Shown: in pieces, positions 54,462-63,095 of the stretch
Layout of the letters: the number at the start of each line of letters is the position of its first letter
Numbering within the stretch: the first letter of the stretch is position 1
Origin: JANJTY01 sp038257155
Lineage (GTDB): Bacteria > Pseudomonadota > Gammaproteobacteria > Xanthomonadales > Xanthomonadaceae
DNA: 64,000 bases
NCBI GenBank assembly: GCA_038257155.1
Contig: JBBSJP010000021.1
Span: forward strand, 1-64,000
Reading direction: 5' to 3'
Notes under the pieces: generated by a model
The model's input: the letters and a program-made list of their open reading frames with translations, nothing else
The model's database searches: none
Told to the model about the DNA's origin: nothing
Position numbers and translations under genes: made by a program

Positions 54462-56711
54462 ATGAATTCAATGACTGGCGATACCGTGCTTTCTCCGCAG
54501 GCCCGATCACGGCTGGGAGACGCCCTCAATGGTTTACTGGGCCGCCGGCTGACGCCGCTGATGCGCGCCCTGTTCGACAGCCTGGACGATAGTCTCTTCG
54601 AACTCGCCGAGCACGCGCGCGAGCCGGCACGGCAACGCGACTTCTTTGATGGCATGCGTGAATGCCGCCTGCGCCGGAGACATGTCGAAGACAGCGTCGT
54701 TGCCAGCGTGAAGCGCGGACTTGACGCAGCATTTCGTGACGACCTTCGCTCGGTTGGCCTTGAAACGGGCTTGGAAGCACGCGGCGACGAAACCCTCGGG
54801 CTGGTCGGTGAAGAAGACCTGGAGGAAGATTTGGCCCTGCAGGCCATGGTAGCCAAGTGTGAGAGCCAACTGGCACAAGTACTGTATGCGCTCAATCAGC
54901 GCGTCGGCTGCGTGCTGGAGATTCCCGCATTGCACGATTCTGACAATCCGCTGGGACCGGCGGCATTGACCGAGGCGTTTCGCTTTGCAGCGCGTCGCCT
55001 TGACATCCCGATGCATGTTCGGCTCGTGGTGTTCAAGCTGTTCGAGCGTCACGTGCTTGCCTCCCTTGGTCCGGTTTACAAGGATCTGGGCACGCTGCTG
55101 ATCGAGGCCGGCATCCTGCCCACGCTCAAGCCGCGCCTGCGCGAGGTTCGCAGCTCCAGCAGTGCGCCTTCCGCGCCCAGGGAGTCCGGCGATCGGCATT
55201 CAGCCCTGCCTGGTCAAACCGGCGGCCGCCACACGGCAGCGGATGCGCAGCCAGACAACGAAGACTCCGCAGTACTCGCTCGGCTGATCGAGTCGATCGG
55301 CTCGCGTCGCGCAATGGCGGCTTTGCGCAGCTCATCGGCTGACCTTTCGGCGTCTGATGGCTCAACGCTGCAGGCAAGTGATGTTCTGGCTGCGATGGTC
55401 GAACGGATTCCCACGGCCACTCTCCAGGAGGCACTGGAAGAGCTGCAGCATCGCTCGTCGCCATCGCCCAGCCCGGAGAAGCTCAAGCAGCACATCCTTG
55501 AGCAAAGCCACCGCATGGTCGGAGAAGAGACTGCGGCACTGCGCCCGGCGGACGAAAATGTCGTCGACCTGGTCGGCATGCTGTTCGAGCAGCTGCAGCA
55601 CGATCGACGCCTTCCACCAACCTTGCAAAAGCTTGTCACCCAGCTGCACGTTCCGGTACTGCGGGCGGCACTGCTCGACCAGAACATGCTGTCGAACAGC
55701 GAGCATCCCGCACGCCGCCTGATCGAGGAGATCGGCAGCGCCGTGGTGGGCTGGACCGCCGATGCCGATCCTGGGCAGCGCTTGCTCAATCGGGTCAAGG
55801 AAACCATCGACTGGCTGCGCCACAGTTTCGACAGCGACATCTGCGTTTTCGAACAGGCGCTGCGCGACTTCCGCACGTTCAATGAGGCCCAGCGACGCCG
55901 GGCCGAGTTGGCCGAACAGCGTGCTACCGAAGCCGCACTCGGCCGCGAGCGCCTGCTACTGGCGCGCCGCTCGGTTGCGGGCGCACTTGAGGACCGACTT
56001 GCCGGAAAGCCGGTTGCGCGCTGGCTCGGGCAGTTGCTGGCACGGCCGTGGGCGAACTATCTGGTACTGGCATGGCTGCGCCAGGGGCCGGAATCGACTA
56101 CCTACAACGATGCCCTGCAACTTGTCGACGACCTGGTGGCCGCAGATGGATCGCTGCGTGGCAGTCAGGTCAATCGCTTGCGCCAACGCATGCCCGAACT
56201 GGAGTCCTGCATGCGGCTAGGACTTGCCACGGTTGCGTTTCACGAGAGCGAAATCGAGTTCCTGGCGGCCCAGTTGCGAAGCTACGTGGCGTCGGCCATC
56301 GGTGAACCGGTCGAACTGGCGATCGATCAGGCACGCGAGCCCATCCCCGCCTTCTTCGATGTTCCGGTTGATGAACTGGAAGATCAGCCCGGCACCGACG
56401 AGGTAGCGGAAATCTCCCAGACCGTTGCCTTGCTGCAAACCGAAGGCACCGGGCGCTGGTTCGAGATCAAACAGGAAGGTGGATCCAGTGAGCGCGCCAA
56501 GCTCGCCTGGATCAGCCCGATGAGCACGCGATGCCTGCTGGTGAACCGGCAAGGCCTGAAGGTTTCCGAGCAGCGGCTGGAATCGCTCGCCGCCGATCTG
56601 GAACGCGGCGTGGCGCAAATGCTGGAAGGCGGTCAACTGGTGCAGCGTGCGCTCGAGGGCATGCTTGAGGAACTGGTCGAGCAGTCCGCCGCGGATTTGC
56701 GTGCCGGCTGA
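54462..56711 (+). CDS. DUF1631-family protein
   Basis: The ATG at 54462 has AGGGGGA just upstream, giving 749 residues; a GTG at 54438 is in frame. The N-terminal helical region (LRRRHVEDSVVASVKRG, LDIPMHVRLVVFKLFERHVL) and the middle segment (PTLQKLVTQLHVPVLRAALLD) match DUF1631. The C-terminal 90 residues (GRWFEIKQEGGSSERAKLAW) resemble a degenerate PilZ-like barrel. Members are sometimes mislabelled thymidine phosphorylase. The function is unknown. Confidence 0.82.
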   Translation: MNSMTGDTVLSPQARSRLGDALNGLLGRRLTPLMRALFDSLDDSLFELAEHAREPARQRDFFDGMRECRLRRRHVEDSVVASVKRGLDAAFRDDLRSVGLETGLEARGDETLGLVGEEDLEEDLALQAMVAKCESQLAQVLYALNQRVGCVLEIPALHDSDNPLGPAALTEAFRFAARRLDIPMHVRLVVFKLFERHVLASLGPVYKDLGTLLIEAGILPTLKPRLREVRSSSSAPSAPRESGDRHSALPGQTGGRHTAADAQPDNEDSAVLARLIESIGSRRAMAALRSSSADLSASDGSTLQASDVLAAMVERIPTATLQEALEELQHRSSPSPSPEKLKQHILEQSHRMVGEETAALRPADENVVDLVGMLFEQLQHDRRLPPTLQKLVTQLHVPVLRAALLDQNMLSNSEHPARRLIEEIGSAVVGWTADADPGQRLLNRVKETIDWLRHSFDSDICVFEQALRDFRTFNEAQRRRAELAEQRATEAALGRERLLLARRSVAGALEDRLAGKPVARWLGQLLARPWANYLVLAWLRQGPESTTYNDALQLVDDLVAADGSLRGSQVNRLRQRMPELESCMRLGLATVAFHESEIEFLAAQLRSYVASAIGEPVELAIDQAREPIPAFFDVPVDELEDQPGTDEVAEISQTVALLQTEGTGRWFEIKQEGGSSERAKLAWISPMSTRCLLVNRQGLKVSEQRLESLAADLERGVAQMLEGGQLVQRALEGMLEELVEQSAADLRAG

Positions 56712-56784
56712 GGAATGGTGCCGCCGCTTTGCTGAGCGCGGCGCTGGAGGTTAACCTCCACCCTGATGATCCACAGGGTTACGC

Positions 56785-57633
56785 ATGATCCAGGTTTCCG
56801 TTGCTGCACCGACCGAAGTGGTGCTGGCCGATGTGCAGCGTGCTTTGCAGGAGGACATCGGTACCGGCGATGTGTCTGCCGCGCTCCTGCCGCAGACGCT
56901 TCGTCGCGCCCGCGTGGTGACCCGCGAATCGGCGGTACTGGCCGGTAGCGCCTGGTTCGAAGCCTGTTTCCGCAGTCTGGATCCTGACGCGCGTTTTGAA
57001 TGGTATGCATCCGACGGCGAACTGCTTGATGCCGGCATGATCCTGTGCAAGGTCACTGCACATGGCGGCGCGCTGGTGACAGCTGAACGCAGTGCCCTGA
57101 ATTTCCTTCAATTGCTGTCTGCGACCGCCACCCAGGCGCGCCAGTTCGTGGATGCAGTGGCGGGCACCTCGGCTACCATTCTCGACACCCGCAAGACGCT
57201 ACCCGGCCTGCGTCTCGCGCAGAAGTACGCTGTGCGCTGCGGCGGGGCCAGAAACCATCGGATCGGACTGTTTGACGCAGTGATGATCAAGGAAAACCAC
57301 ATCCTGGCCTGCGGGTCCATCGCCGCTGCAGTGGAGCGGGCCAGGTACCTCAGCCCGGGCGTGCCGGTGATCGTCGAGGTCGAGAACCTTGCGGAACTCG
57401 CCGAAGCACTCGACAGCAAGCCGGAGCGCATCCTGCTCGACGAGTTTGACCCGGCGAGCATGTGCGAGGCGGTCCGGATGGCGGCCGGACACTGTGATCT
57501 TGAGGCGTCCGGCGGCGTCGACCTGAAGAGCATTCGCGCGATCGCCGAAACCGGGGTGCAGTTCATCTCGGTGGGATCGATCACCAAGAACGTGCGCGCG
57601 ATTGATCTGTCCTTGCGCCTGCTTCCCGAATAA
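56785..57633 (+). CDS. nadC: Nicotinate-nucleotide pyrophosphorylase (quinolinate PRTase)
   Basis: The 282-residue enzyme makes nicotinate mononucleotide from quinolinate and PRPP. Characteristic stretches are VQRALQEDIGTGDVSAALL, ERSALNFLQLLSATAT, TRKTLPGLRLAQKYAVRCGG and the C-terminal LEASGGVDLKSIRAIAETGV. It ends DLSLRLLPE, the usual C-terminus. nadE in the same window completes NAD synthesis. Confidence 0.95.
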   Translation: MIQVSVAAPTEVVLADVQRALQEDIGTGDVSAALLPQTLRRARVVTRESAVLAGSAWFEACFRSLDPDARFEWYASDGELLDAGMILCKVTAHGGALVTAERSALNFLQLLSATATQARQFVDAVAGTSATILDTRKTLPGLRLAQKYAVRCGGARNHRIGLFDAVMIKENHILACGSIAAAVERARYLSPGVPVIVEVENLAELAEALDSKPERILLDEFDPASMCEAVRMAAGHCDLEASGGVDLKSIRAIAETGVQFISVGSITKNVRAIDLSLRLLPE

Positions 57634-57869
57634 AAAACCGCCGTTCGCGAGCTGGGTGTTGCTTCCCTGGAGATCAAGAGCATCAACGCGGAGGACGCCG
57701 AGAACAGCTGCCTGGAATGGCTGCTCGCCGCTTTCAGTCAGACCCTGGTCAAGGCCGGCGCGAAGCCAATCCACGCAGCTGGCGGGAGCCCGAGAATCGT
57801 TGCGCAACGCAACGCTGGGCTTCGTTTCGCTCAGCACCAACCTACCGCCTGGGTAGACCGGAGCGGGAT

Positions 57870-58670
57870 TCAGAACAGGAAGACGTAGGCTGCTGCTGCT
57901 GCGGCCAGCAGCACCACGGCGGCAATCGCGATCGTCATCGTGTTGCCACTGGTCGGACGCTCACTCTTGACCGCGGACGGTGCTGGCGTCTTGGGGATCT
58001 CCATCCCGGGAGCGATCAGCATGAAGCGGATGGCGTCCAGTCGAAGTTCTTCGCCCGGCTTCAGCAGGCCGGCCTGAACCCGCTTGCCGTTGATGAAGGT
58101 ACCGTTCGACGAGCCCATGTCCTCGACCATCAGGCCATCTGGCGTTGGCTTGACCGAGGCGTGGCGCCGGGATATTTCCTCACTGGGGATGCTGATCTCA
58201 CAATCCTGCTGGCGCCCGATCACCATTTGCTGAAAGATCGGGAAGGTCTTGCCGAATGCCGCGCCGGAAACGCCGCGCAGGACGTACTTTGGCAACGCCA
58301 TGCGCAGTCGCGTGGCGCCGGAGTCGTCTACCGGAGCCGCAGGTCGCGCTGCCGGTGCTGCAGACGCTGCTGAAGCGCGTTCGATTCCGACCATGCGAGC
58401 CTGTACCGGACCGATCATCAAGGAGTCGCCAGCGCGCACCGCGGCCGTCGCCTGGATTCTGGTGCCGTTGACCGTGACTTCGCTGCCCGGCGTCGCTATG
58501 CGCAGCACAGCCTGACCATCGGATTGCGCTATTTCGCAATGCTGTCTTGCGATACCCGGCTTATCCAGAATGACGTGGCCCGCGGCATCCGCGCCAATCC
58601 GGGTTACCCCTTCGCTGAGCAGCACCTGCCCATGCTCGCCATTGGGGAAAATAAGCTTCAGGTCGCTCAT
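57870..58670 (-). CDS. Double FHA-domain protein with a C-terminal membrane anchor
   Basis: The ATG at 58670 with AAAGGAA upstream gives 266 residues; the open frame upstream is non-coding. Two FHA domains are visible: residues about 10-95 (GVTRIGADAAGHVIL, ISRQHC-like IARQHCEIAQ) and about 140-225 (IGRQQDCEISIPSEEISRRH, EDMGSSNGTFINGKRV). The second has a complete phosphothreonine-binding set. A single C-terminal hydrophobic segment (TIAIAAVVLLAAAAAAYVFL) makes it tail-anchored. FHA domains bind phosphothreonine; no Ser/Thr kinase is nearby. Confidence 0.87.
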   Translation of the reverse strand: MSDLKLIFPNGEHGQVLLSEGVTRIGADAAGHVILDKPGIARQHCEIAQSDGQAVLRIATPGSEVTVNGTRIQATAAVRAGDSLMIGPVQARMVGIERASAASAAPAARPAAPVDDSGATRLRMALPKYVLRGVSGAAFGKTFPIFQQMVIGRQQDCEISIPSEEISRRHASVKPTPDGLMVEDMGSSNGTFINGKRVQAGLLKPGEELRLDAIRFMLIAPGMEIPKTPAPSAVKSERPTSGNTMTIAIAAVVLLAAAAAAYVFLF

Positions 58671-58816
58671 GCAGTATTCCTTTCGATGCCTCGCGGTCCC
58701 GGCCAAAATCGGCGGGATGACCTCGGCATCATAATTCACTGCGCCAGGCAGACCAATGCCGGATGTAGCCCACCTGAGCTTGCGAAGCCGGAGCGGCGGC
58801 GACACACTCGGCGCCC

Positions 58817-59134
58817 ATGCTCGATGTATTGATCACCATTCTGGCTTTTGGCGCCGGTGTCGCGCTCTGGACGGACGCCCGCCGCGCCGCCGAACTGGCG
58901 CGCCAGCTGGGCCAACAGGCCTGCGCCCGTTCCGGCGTGCAGCTGCTCGACCAGACGGTCAGCCTGCACCGTGTCGGCATGCGGCGGGGCGAGAGCGGCT
59001 GGGTGCAGCTGTTGCGCGAGTATCGCTTCGAGTACTCGCGCGATGGATCGGACCGGCATCGAGGAGGCTTGGCGCTTCAAGGCGGCCGGTTGCTGTGGAT
59101 CAGCGTGCCGGAGCCGATCTCCAGCGAGGCCTGA
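58817..59134 (+). CDS. DUF3301-family small membrane-anchored protein
   Basis: A 105-residue protein with an N-terminal hydrophobic segment (LDVLITILAFGAGVALWTDA). The DUF3301 body follows: CARSGVQLLDQTVSL and REYRFEYSRDGSDRHRGGL. Function is unknown. It is found in many gammaproteobacteria. It diverges from the FHA gene across 146 bases. Confidence 0.85.
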   Translation: MLDVLITILAFGAGVALWTDARRAAELARQLGQQACARSGVQLLDQTVSLHRVGMRRGESGWVQLLREYRFEYSRDGSDRHRGGLALQGGRLLWISVPEPISSEA

Positions 59135-59195
59135 TGCGGGCTAGCGCTGCGCAGGCTGCGGCAACCTGCAGCGTACTGATCGAAACGCGGCCAGG

Positions 59196-59603
59196 CTACT
59201 TGACGATCCGCAGGTGCGGCGCGCGCTTGATTGGCTCCTGTTCCGGCGGATCAGGCGGCTGTGAGTCCGGATCGGTGTCGGGTGGCAGCATCATGCCCTG
59301 CCCGGTTTCGTGCGCATAGATCGCCTCGACGGCAGCGATCGGTACCTGCACCGTGTGACTGACACCGCCGAAACGCGCCATGAAGCGGACCCAGTGGTTT
59401 CCCAGCTCGAGCTGCGCCACGGCGCGTCCCGCCACGTTCAGTACGACCTTGCCTTCCTTGACGGCCGAGCCCGGCACCTCGACGCCTTCCTGGACGGCAT
59501 CGACCAACAGGTAAGGTGTCATGCCGTTGTCGCTGATCCACTCGTACATGGCCCGGATCAGGTAGGGCCGGTTGGAGCTCATCGCCTGAGCGGCAGGGCT
59601 CAT
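59196..59603 (-). CDS. sspB: ClpXP protease specificity-enhancing factor SspB
   Basis: A 135-residue adaptor that binds ssrA-tagged peptides and delivers them to ClpXP. The N-terminal ssrA-binding domain is NRPYLIRAMYEWISDNGMTP, the middle VVLNVAGRAVAQLELGNHWV. A disordered Pro/Asp-rich tail ends in LRIVK, the ClpX-binding (XB) motif. It overlaps the sspA stop by four bases. Confidence 0.95.
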   Translation of the reverse strand: MSPAAQAMSSNRPYLIRAMYEWISDNGMTPYLLVDAVQEGVEVPGSAVKEGKVVLNVAGRAVAQLELGNHWVRFMARFGGVSHTVQVPIAAVEAIYAHETGQGMMLPPDTDPDSQPPDPPEQEPIKRAPHLRIVK

Positions 59604-60235
59604 GCAGGAACATCTCTCAGCAGTCGTTCCTCGGCGGTCAGGCTGCGGGTGAACCCCGGGTTGCGGAAGATGCGGTTGCCGTAGTCCTCGATCACCTTGG
59701 CTTCCTTGGGCAGGTCTACCCCGAGCGCATCAAGACGCCAGATGATCGGCGCGACGGCGCAATCCGCCAGGCTCATTTCCGTATTGAGGAAGAACTTCGA
59801 AGCCTTGAACAGCGGCAGCGATGCCAGCAGCAGTTCGCGCAAGCGTTTTCGCGCCGGCTCTACCTGACCTTTCGCACCGGACTGGATCGTCTGCACATGC
59901 GGAACCCACTCGTGCTCAAGACGCAGCATGGCCAGGCGCAGGCGCGCCCGGGCAATGGGGTCGACCGGCATCAGTGGAGGATGCGGATAGCGTTCGTCGA
60001 GAAACTCGCTGACCACCGAAGCGGCGTACAGCACGAGGTCCCTGTCGACTAGCGTCGGCACCGAATGATACGGATTGAGGTCAATCAGATCCTCAGGCGG
60101 ATTCGCCGGATCGACCGGAATCAGATCGTAGGTCACGCCTTTCGCCGCGAGCACCAGCCGCACGCGATGGCAGACCACACAGTCCCGCGCTGAAAACAGC
60201 GTCAGGGTATTGCGGGAACGGGCACTCAGCGCCAT
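59600..60235 (-). CDS. sspA: Stringent starvation protein A
   Basis: The ATG at 60235 gives 211 residues, the SspA length. It is a GST-fold protein: FSARDCVVCHRVRLVLAAKG near the N-terminus and NPYHSVPTLVDRDLVLY. SspA binds RNA polymerase and alters transcription under starvation or acid stress. It lies 86 bases after petC on the same strand; petABC-sspAB order is typical of gammaproteobacteria. Confidence 0.95.
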   Translation of the reverse strand: MALSARSRNTLTLFSARDCVVCHRVRLVLAAKGVTYDLIPVDPANPPEDLIDLNPYHSVPTLVDRDLVLYAASVVSEFLDERYPHPPLMPVDPIARARLRLAMLRLEHEWVPHVQTIQSGAKGQVEPARKRLRELLLASLPLFKASKFFLNTEMSLADCAVAPIIWRLDALGVDLPKEAKVIEDYGNRIFRNPGFTRSLTAEERLLRDVPA

Positions 60236-60321
60236 GGAACCCCCCAGCTCAGGTATTTCCGAAGCTTGCCTTCCGCCCTGTTCCCCGGCAGGGCGGCGTT
60301 TGTCTTTCACGGCGCGACCCG

Positions 60322-61062
60322 TCAATGCACGTCGCGCCAGTATTCCTGCTTCAGCAGCCATGCCATCAGGGTGAAAAAGGCCAGGAACAGAATAACCCAG
60401 ACCCCGACACTTTGGCGCTGCAGCGCGGACGGCTCGCTGGCGTAGTGCAGGAACGTGGTGATATCGCGCGCCACCTGATCATACTCGGCTGCACTCATGC
60501 TGCCCGGAACCGCAACTTCAAGGCGCTCGATCTTGCCAGCATCTCCCGGCGCGTACACGGCACGCTGGGTGCCCTGCATCTCCCACAGCACATGCGGCAT
60601 CGAGGAGCCCGGCAAGACCCGATTGTTCCAGCCATTGGGCCGGGTCTCGTCAGCGTAGAACGACTTCAGGTAGGTATAGGTCCAGTCCGGACCTCCCAGC
60701 TTGGCGCGCGCCACCAGGGTCAGGTCCGGAGCCACTGCGCCGATCCAGGCAACCGCATCGGCGGGATCCAATGCCGAAACCATCTGCTCGCCAAACTTGG
60801 CGCCGGTGAAGTTCAGGTTCTGCATGACCTGCTCCTCACTCAAACCGAGGTCCTCGGCCATGCGCGAATAGCGCAGGTAGCCCAGCGAATGGCAACCCAT
60901 GCAGTAGTTCATGAACAACTGCGCGCCACGCTGCAGCGAAGCACGGTCAGTGAGGTTGGTCTGGGCGGGCTCCAGCGGCACTCCGGGACCGGCGGAAAAA
61001 GCCAGGGAGGACGCGAAAACGAATCCGAGCGCGATCAGCTTCTTCATGGCGATCTTAGTCAT
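60322..61062 (-). CDS. petC: Ubiquinol-cytochrome c reductase cytochrome c1
   Basis: The 246-residue heme protein has a signal peptide, heme site CMGCH (Cys54, Cys57, His58), a Met ligand in SSMPHVLWEMQG and a C-terminal anchor helix (GVWVILFLAFFTLMAWLL). It takes electrons from the Rieske protein to cytochrome c. The start overlaps the petB stop by eight bases. Confidence 0.96.
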   Translation of the reverse strand: MTKIAMKKLIALGFVFASSLAFSAGPGVPLEPAQTNLTDRASLQRGAQLFMNYCMGCHSLGYLRYSRMAEDLGLSEEQVMQNLNFTGAKFGEQMVSALDPADAVAWIGAVAPDLTLVARAKLGGPDWTYTYLKSFYADETRPNGWNNRVLPGSSMPHVLWEMQGTQRAVYAPGDAGKIERLEVAVPGSMSAAEYDQVARDITTFLHYASEPSALQRQSVGVWVILFLAFFTLMAWLLKQEYWRDVH

Positions 61063-62302
61063 GCATGGTCACCCGTTCCGGAATCGGCTTGGTCTCACCC
61101 AGGGTGGACCACCAGGGCATCGCCAGGAAGAACAGGAAGTAATAGACGGTAAGGATCCGGGCGATGTTGGTCAGGGTCTCGGTAGGTGCCACTGCACCGA
61201 GATAGCCCAGCCAGACGAAGCTGATCACGAAGCCGGTCAGGATCAGTTTGCTGACCAGGCTGCGCTGACGGATCGAACGCACCTTGGCTCGGTCCAGCCA
61301 GGGCAGCAGGAACAGGATCATCACCGCCGCACCCATCACGATCACGCCAAACAGCTTGTCGGGCACGGCGCGCAGCATTGCGTAATAAGGGGTGAAGTAC
61401 CAGACCGGCTTGATGAGCTCCGGGGTGACCAAGGGATTGGCCGGTATGAAGTTGTCATGCTCCAGGAACAGGCCACCGAAGGTCGGCTCGAAGAACAGGA
61501 TGAAGGCCATGATCATCAGGAACATGCCGACGCCGAACAGGTCCTTCACCGTGTAGTACGGGTGGAAGGGTATGCCGTCCAGCGGCTTGCCGGTGCTGTC
61601 CTTGACCTTCTTGATCTCCACGCCGTCGGGGTTGTTGGAGCCCACTTCGTGCAGGGCCATCAGATGCAGATACACCAGACCAAGCAGCACGATCGGCAAG
61701 GCAATCACGTGCAGGGCGAAGAATCGGTTCAGGGTGGCATCCGAGATCAGGTAGTCGCCGCGGATCCATTCCACCAGCGGCTCCCCGATGAACGGCAGCG
61801 CCCCGAACAAGGAAGTGATCACCTGCGCGCCCCAGTAGCTCATCTGTCCCCAGGGCAGCACATAGCCCAGGAAGGCCTCGGCCATCAGCACCAGGAACAG
61901 CAGCATGCCGATGATCCAGACCAATTCGCGCGGCTTCTGGTACGAGCCATAGAGCAGGGCGCGGAACATGTGCAGGTAAACCACGATGAAGAAGGCCGAT
62001 GCACCGGTGGAGTGCATGTAGCGGATCAGCCAGCCCCACTCCACATCACGCATGATGTATTCGACGCTGGCGAAGGCCTCGGCGGCACTTGGCTTGTAGC
62101 TCATCGTCAGCCAGATGCCGGTGACGATCTGGTTGACCAGCACCAGGATGGCAAGCGAGCCGAAGTAGTACCAGAAGTTGAAGTTCTTCGGCGCGTAGTA
62201 CTGCGCCAGATGGCGGTTGTACCAATGGGTTGCGCCAGGAGCACGGCTGTCGAACCAGCCGTAAAGCCCGCCCACCGCGCGATTGATCAGGTTCGCCATC
62301 AC
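61055..62302 (-). CDS. petB: Ubiquinol-cytochrome c reductase cytochrome b
   Basis: A 415-residue integral membrane protein. Heme-ligand helices are visible: HSTGASAFFIVVYLHMFRAL and HVIALPIVLLGLVYLHLMALH. The Qo motif reads PVWY (residues 299-302), where most species have PEWY. The QVITSLFGALPFIGEPLVEW segment is typical. It is the core of the bc1 complex, oxidising ubiquinol and pumping protons. It overlaps petA by four bases and petC by eight. Confidence 0.95.
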   Translation of the reverse strand: MMANLINRAVGGLYGWFDSRAPGATHWYNRHLAQYYAPKNFNFWYYFGSLAILVLVNQIVTGIWLTMSYKPSAAEAFASVEYIMRDVEWGWLIRYMHSTGASAFFIVVYLHMFRALLYGSYQKPRELVWIIGMLLFLVLMAEAFLGYVLPWGQMSYWGAQVITSLFGALPFIGEPLVEWIRGDYLISDATLNRFFALHVIALPIVLLGLVYLHLMALHEVGSNNPDGVEIKKVKDSTGKPLDGIPFHPYYTVKDLFGVGMFLMIMAFILFFEPTFGGLFLEHDNFIPANPLVTPELIKPVWYFTPYYAMLRAVPDKLFGVIVMGAAVMILFLLPWLDRAKVRSIRQRSLVSKLILTGFVISFVWLGYLGAVAPTETLTNIARILTVYYFLFFLAMPWWSTLGETKPIPERVTMHD

Positions 62303-62898
62303 GCAACTCCTTCAGGATTTACGCCAATGATGACGCGGCTGTCGTCGACAAAATCGTGCGGCGGGACCTTCAGATTGGTCGGTGCCGGCACGCCCTGGTA
62401 GACACGCCCGGCCATATCGAACTTGGAGCCGTGGCAGGGGCAGAAGAAGCCACCTTTCCACTCCGCGTCGAACGGCTGTGGCTCCAACTGGGGTGCAAAC
62501 AGCGGCGCGCAGCCGAGGTGGGTGCAGATACCCACCAGGATCAGGAACTCCGGTTTCACCGAACGGTGCGGATTCTGCGCGTAGGCCGGTTGTTGATCGG
62601 CGTTCTCCGAGGCAGGGTCGCGAAGCCTGTCGTTGAGCGACGCCAGCAGGGCCAACTGCTCGGGCGTGCGCCGCACGATCCAGACTGGCTGACCGCGCCA
62701 CTGCGTGGTCAGGCGCTGACCCGGCTCCAGATGACTGATGTCTTCCGTAACCGGCGCACCAGCCAACTGGGCCTTGGCGCTGGGCTTCCAGGACGCCACG
62801 AACGGAACTGCTGCAAAAATCGCTCCGACCCCACCCACCACGGCGGTCGAGGCCGTGATGAAGCGGCGGCGGCCGACGTTGACGCCTTCATTAGCCAT
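62299..62898 (-). CDS. petA: Rieske iron-sulfur protein of the bc1 complex
   Basis: The ATG at 62898 with GGAGAG upstream gives 199 residues. A twin-arginine-type leader (GRRRFITASTAVVGGVGA) doubles as the membrane anchor. Cluster ligands are in CTHLGCAP and CPCHGSKFDMAGR. It transfers electrons from ubiquinol at Qo to cytochrome c1. First gene of the operon, divergent from the HtrA gene. Confidence 0.95.
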   Translation of the reverse strand: MANEGVNVGRRRFITASTAVVGGVGAIFAAVPFVASWKPSAKAQLAGAPVTEDISHLEPGQRLTTQWRGQPVWIVRRTPEQLALLASLNDRLRDPASENADQQPAYAQNPHRSVKPEFLILVGICTHLGCAPLFAPQLEPQPFDAEWKGGFFCPCHGSKFDMAGRVYQGVPAPTNLKVPPHDFVDDSRVIIGVNPEGVA

Positions 62899-63095
62899 CC
62901 GGCTCTCCACAGGAACACTTTGAATTTCGGGGTGCGGAACCGTCGACACCGGGTCGATGTCCCGCAAAAGTGGGGTAGTTTAACGGATCGTAAACTCCTC
63001 CGACAATTGCGGGCATGTCTGGCAGCCGGGTGAACGCTGGCCCTCGTGTACCATTCCCGGCCTGTATCGACGTTTTCGAGTGGAACTGCGCCGCA

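Noticed and set aside
61055..62401. A 496-codon His/Gln-rich plus-strand frame
   Set aside because: It is antisense to petB and petC, whose products are unmistakable.
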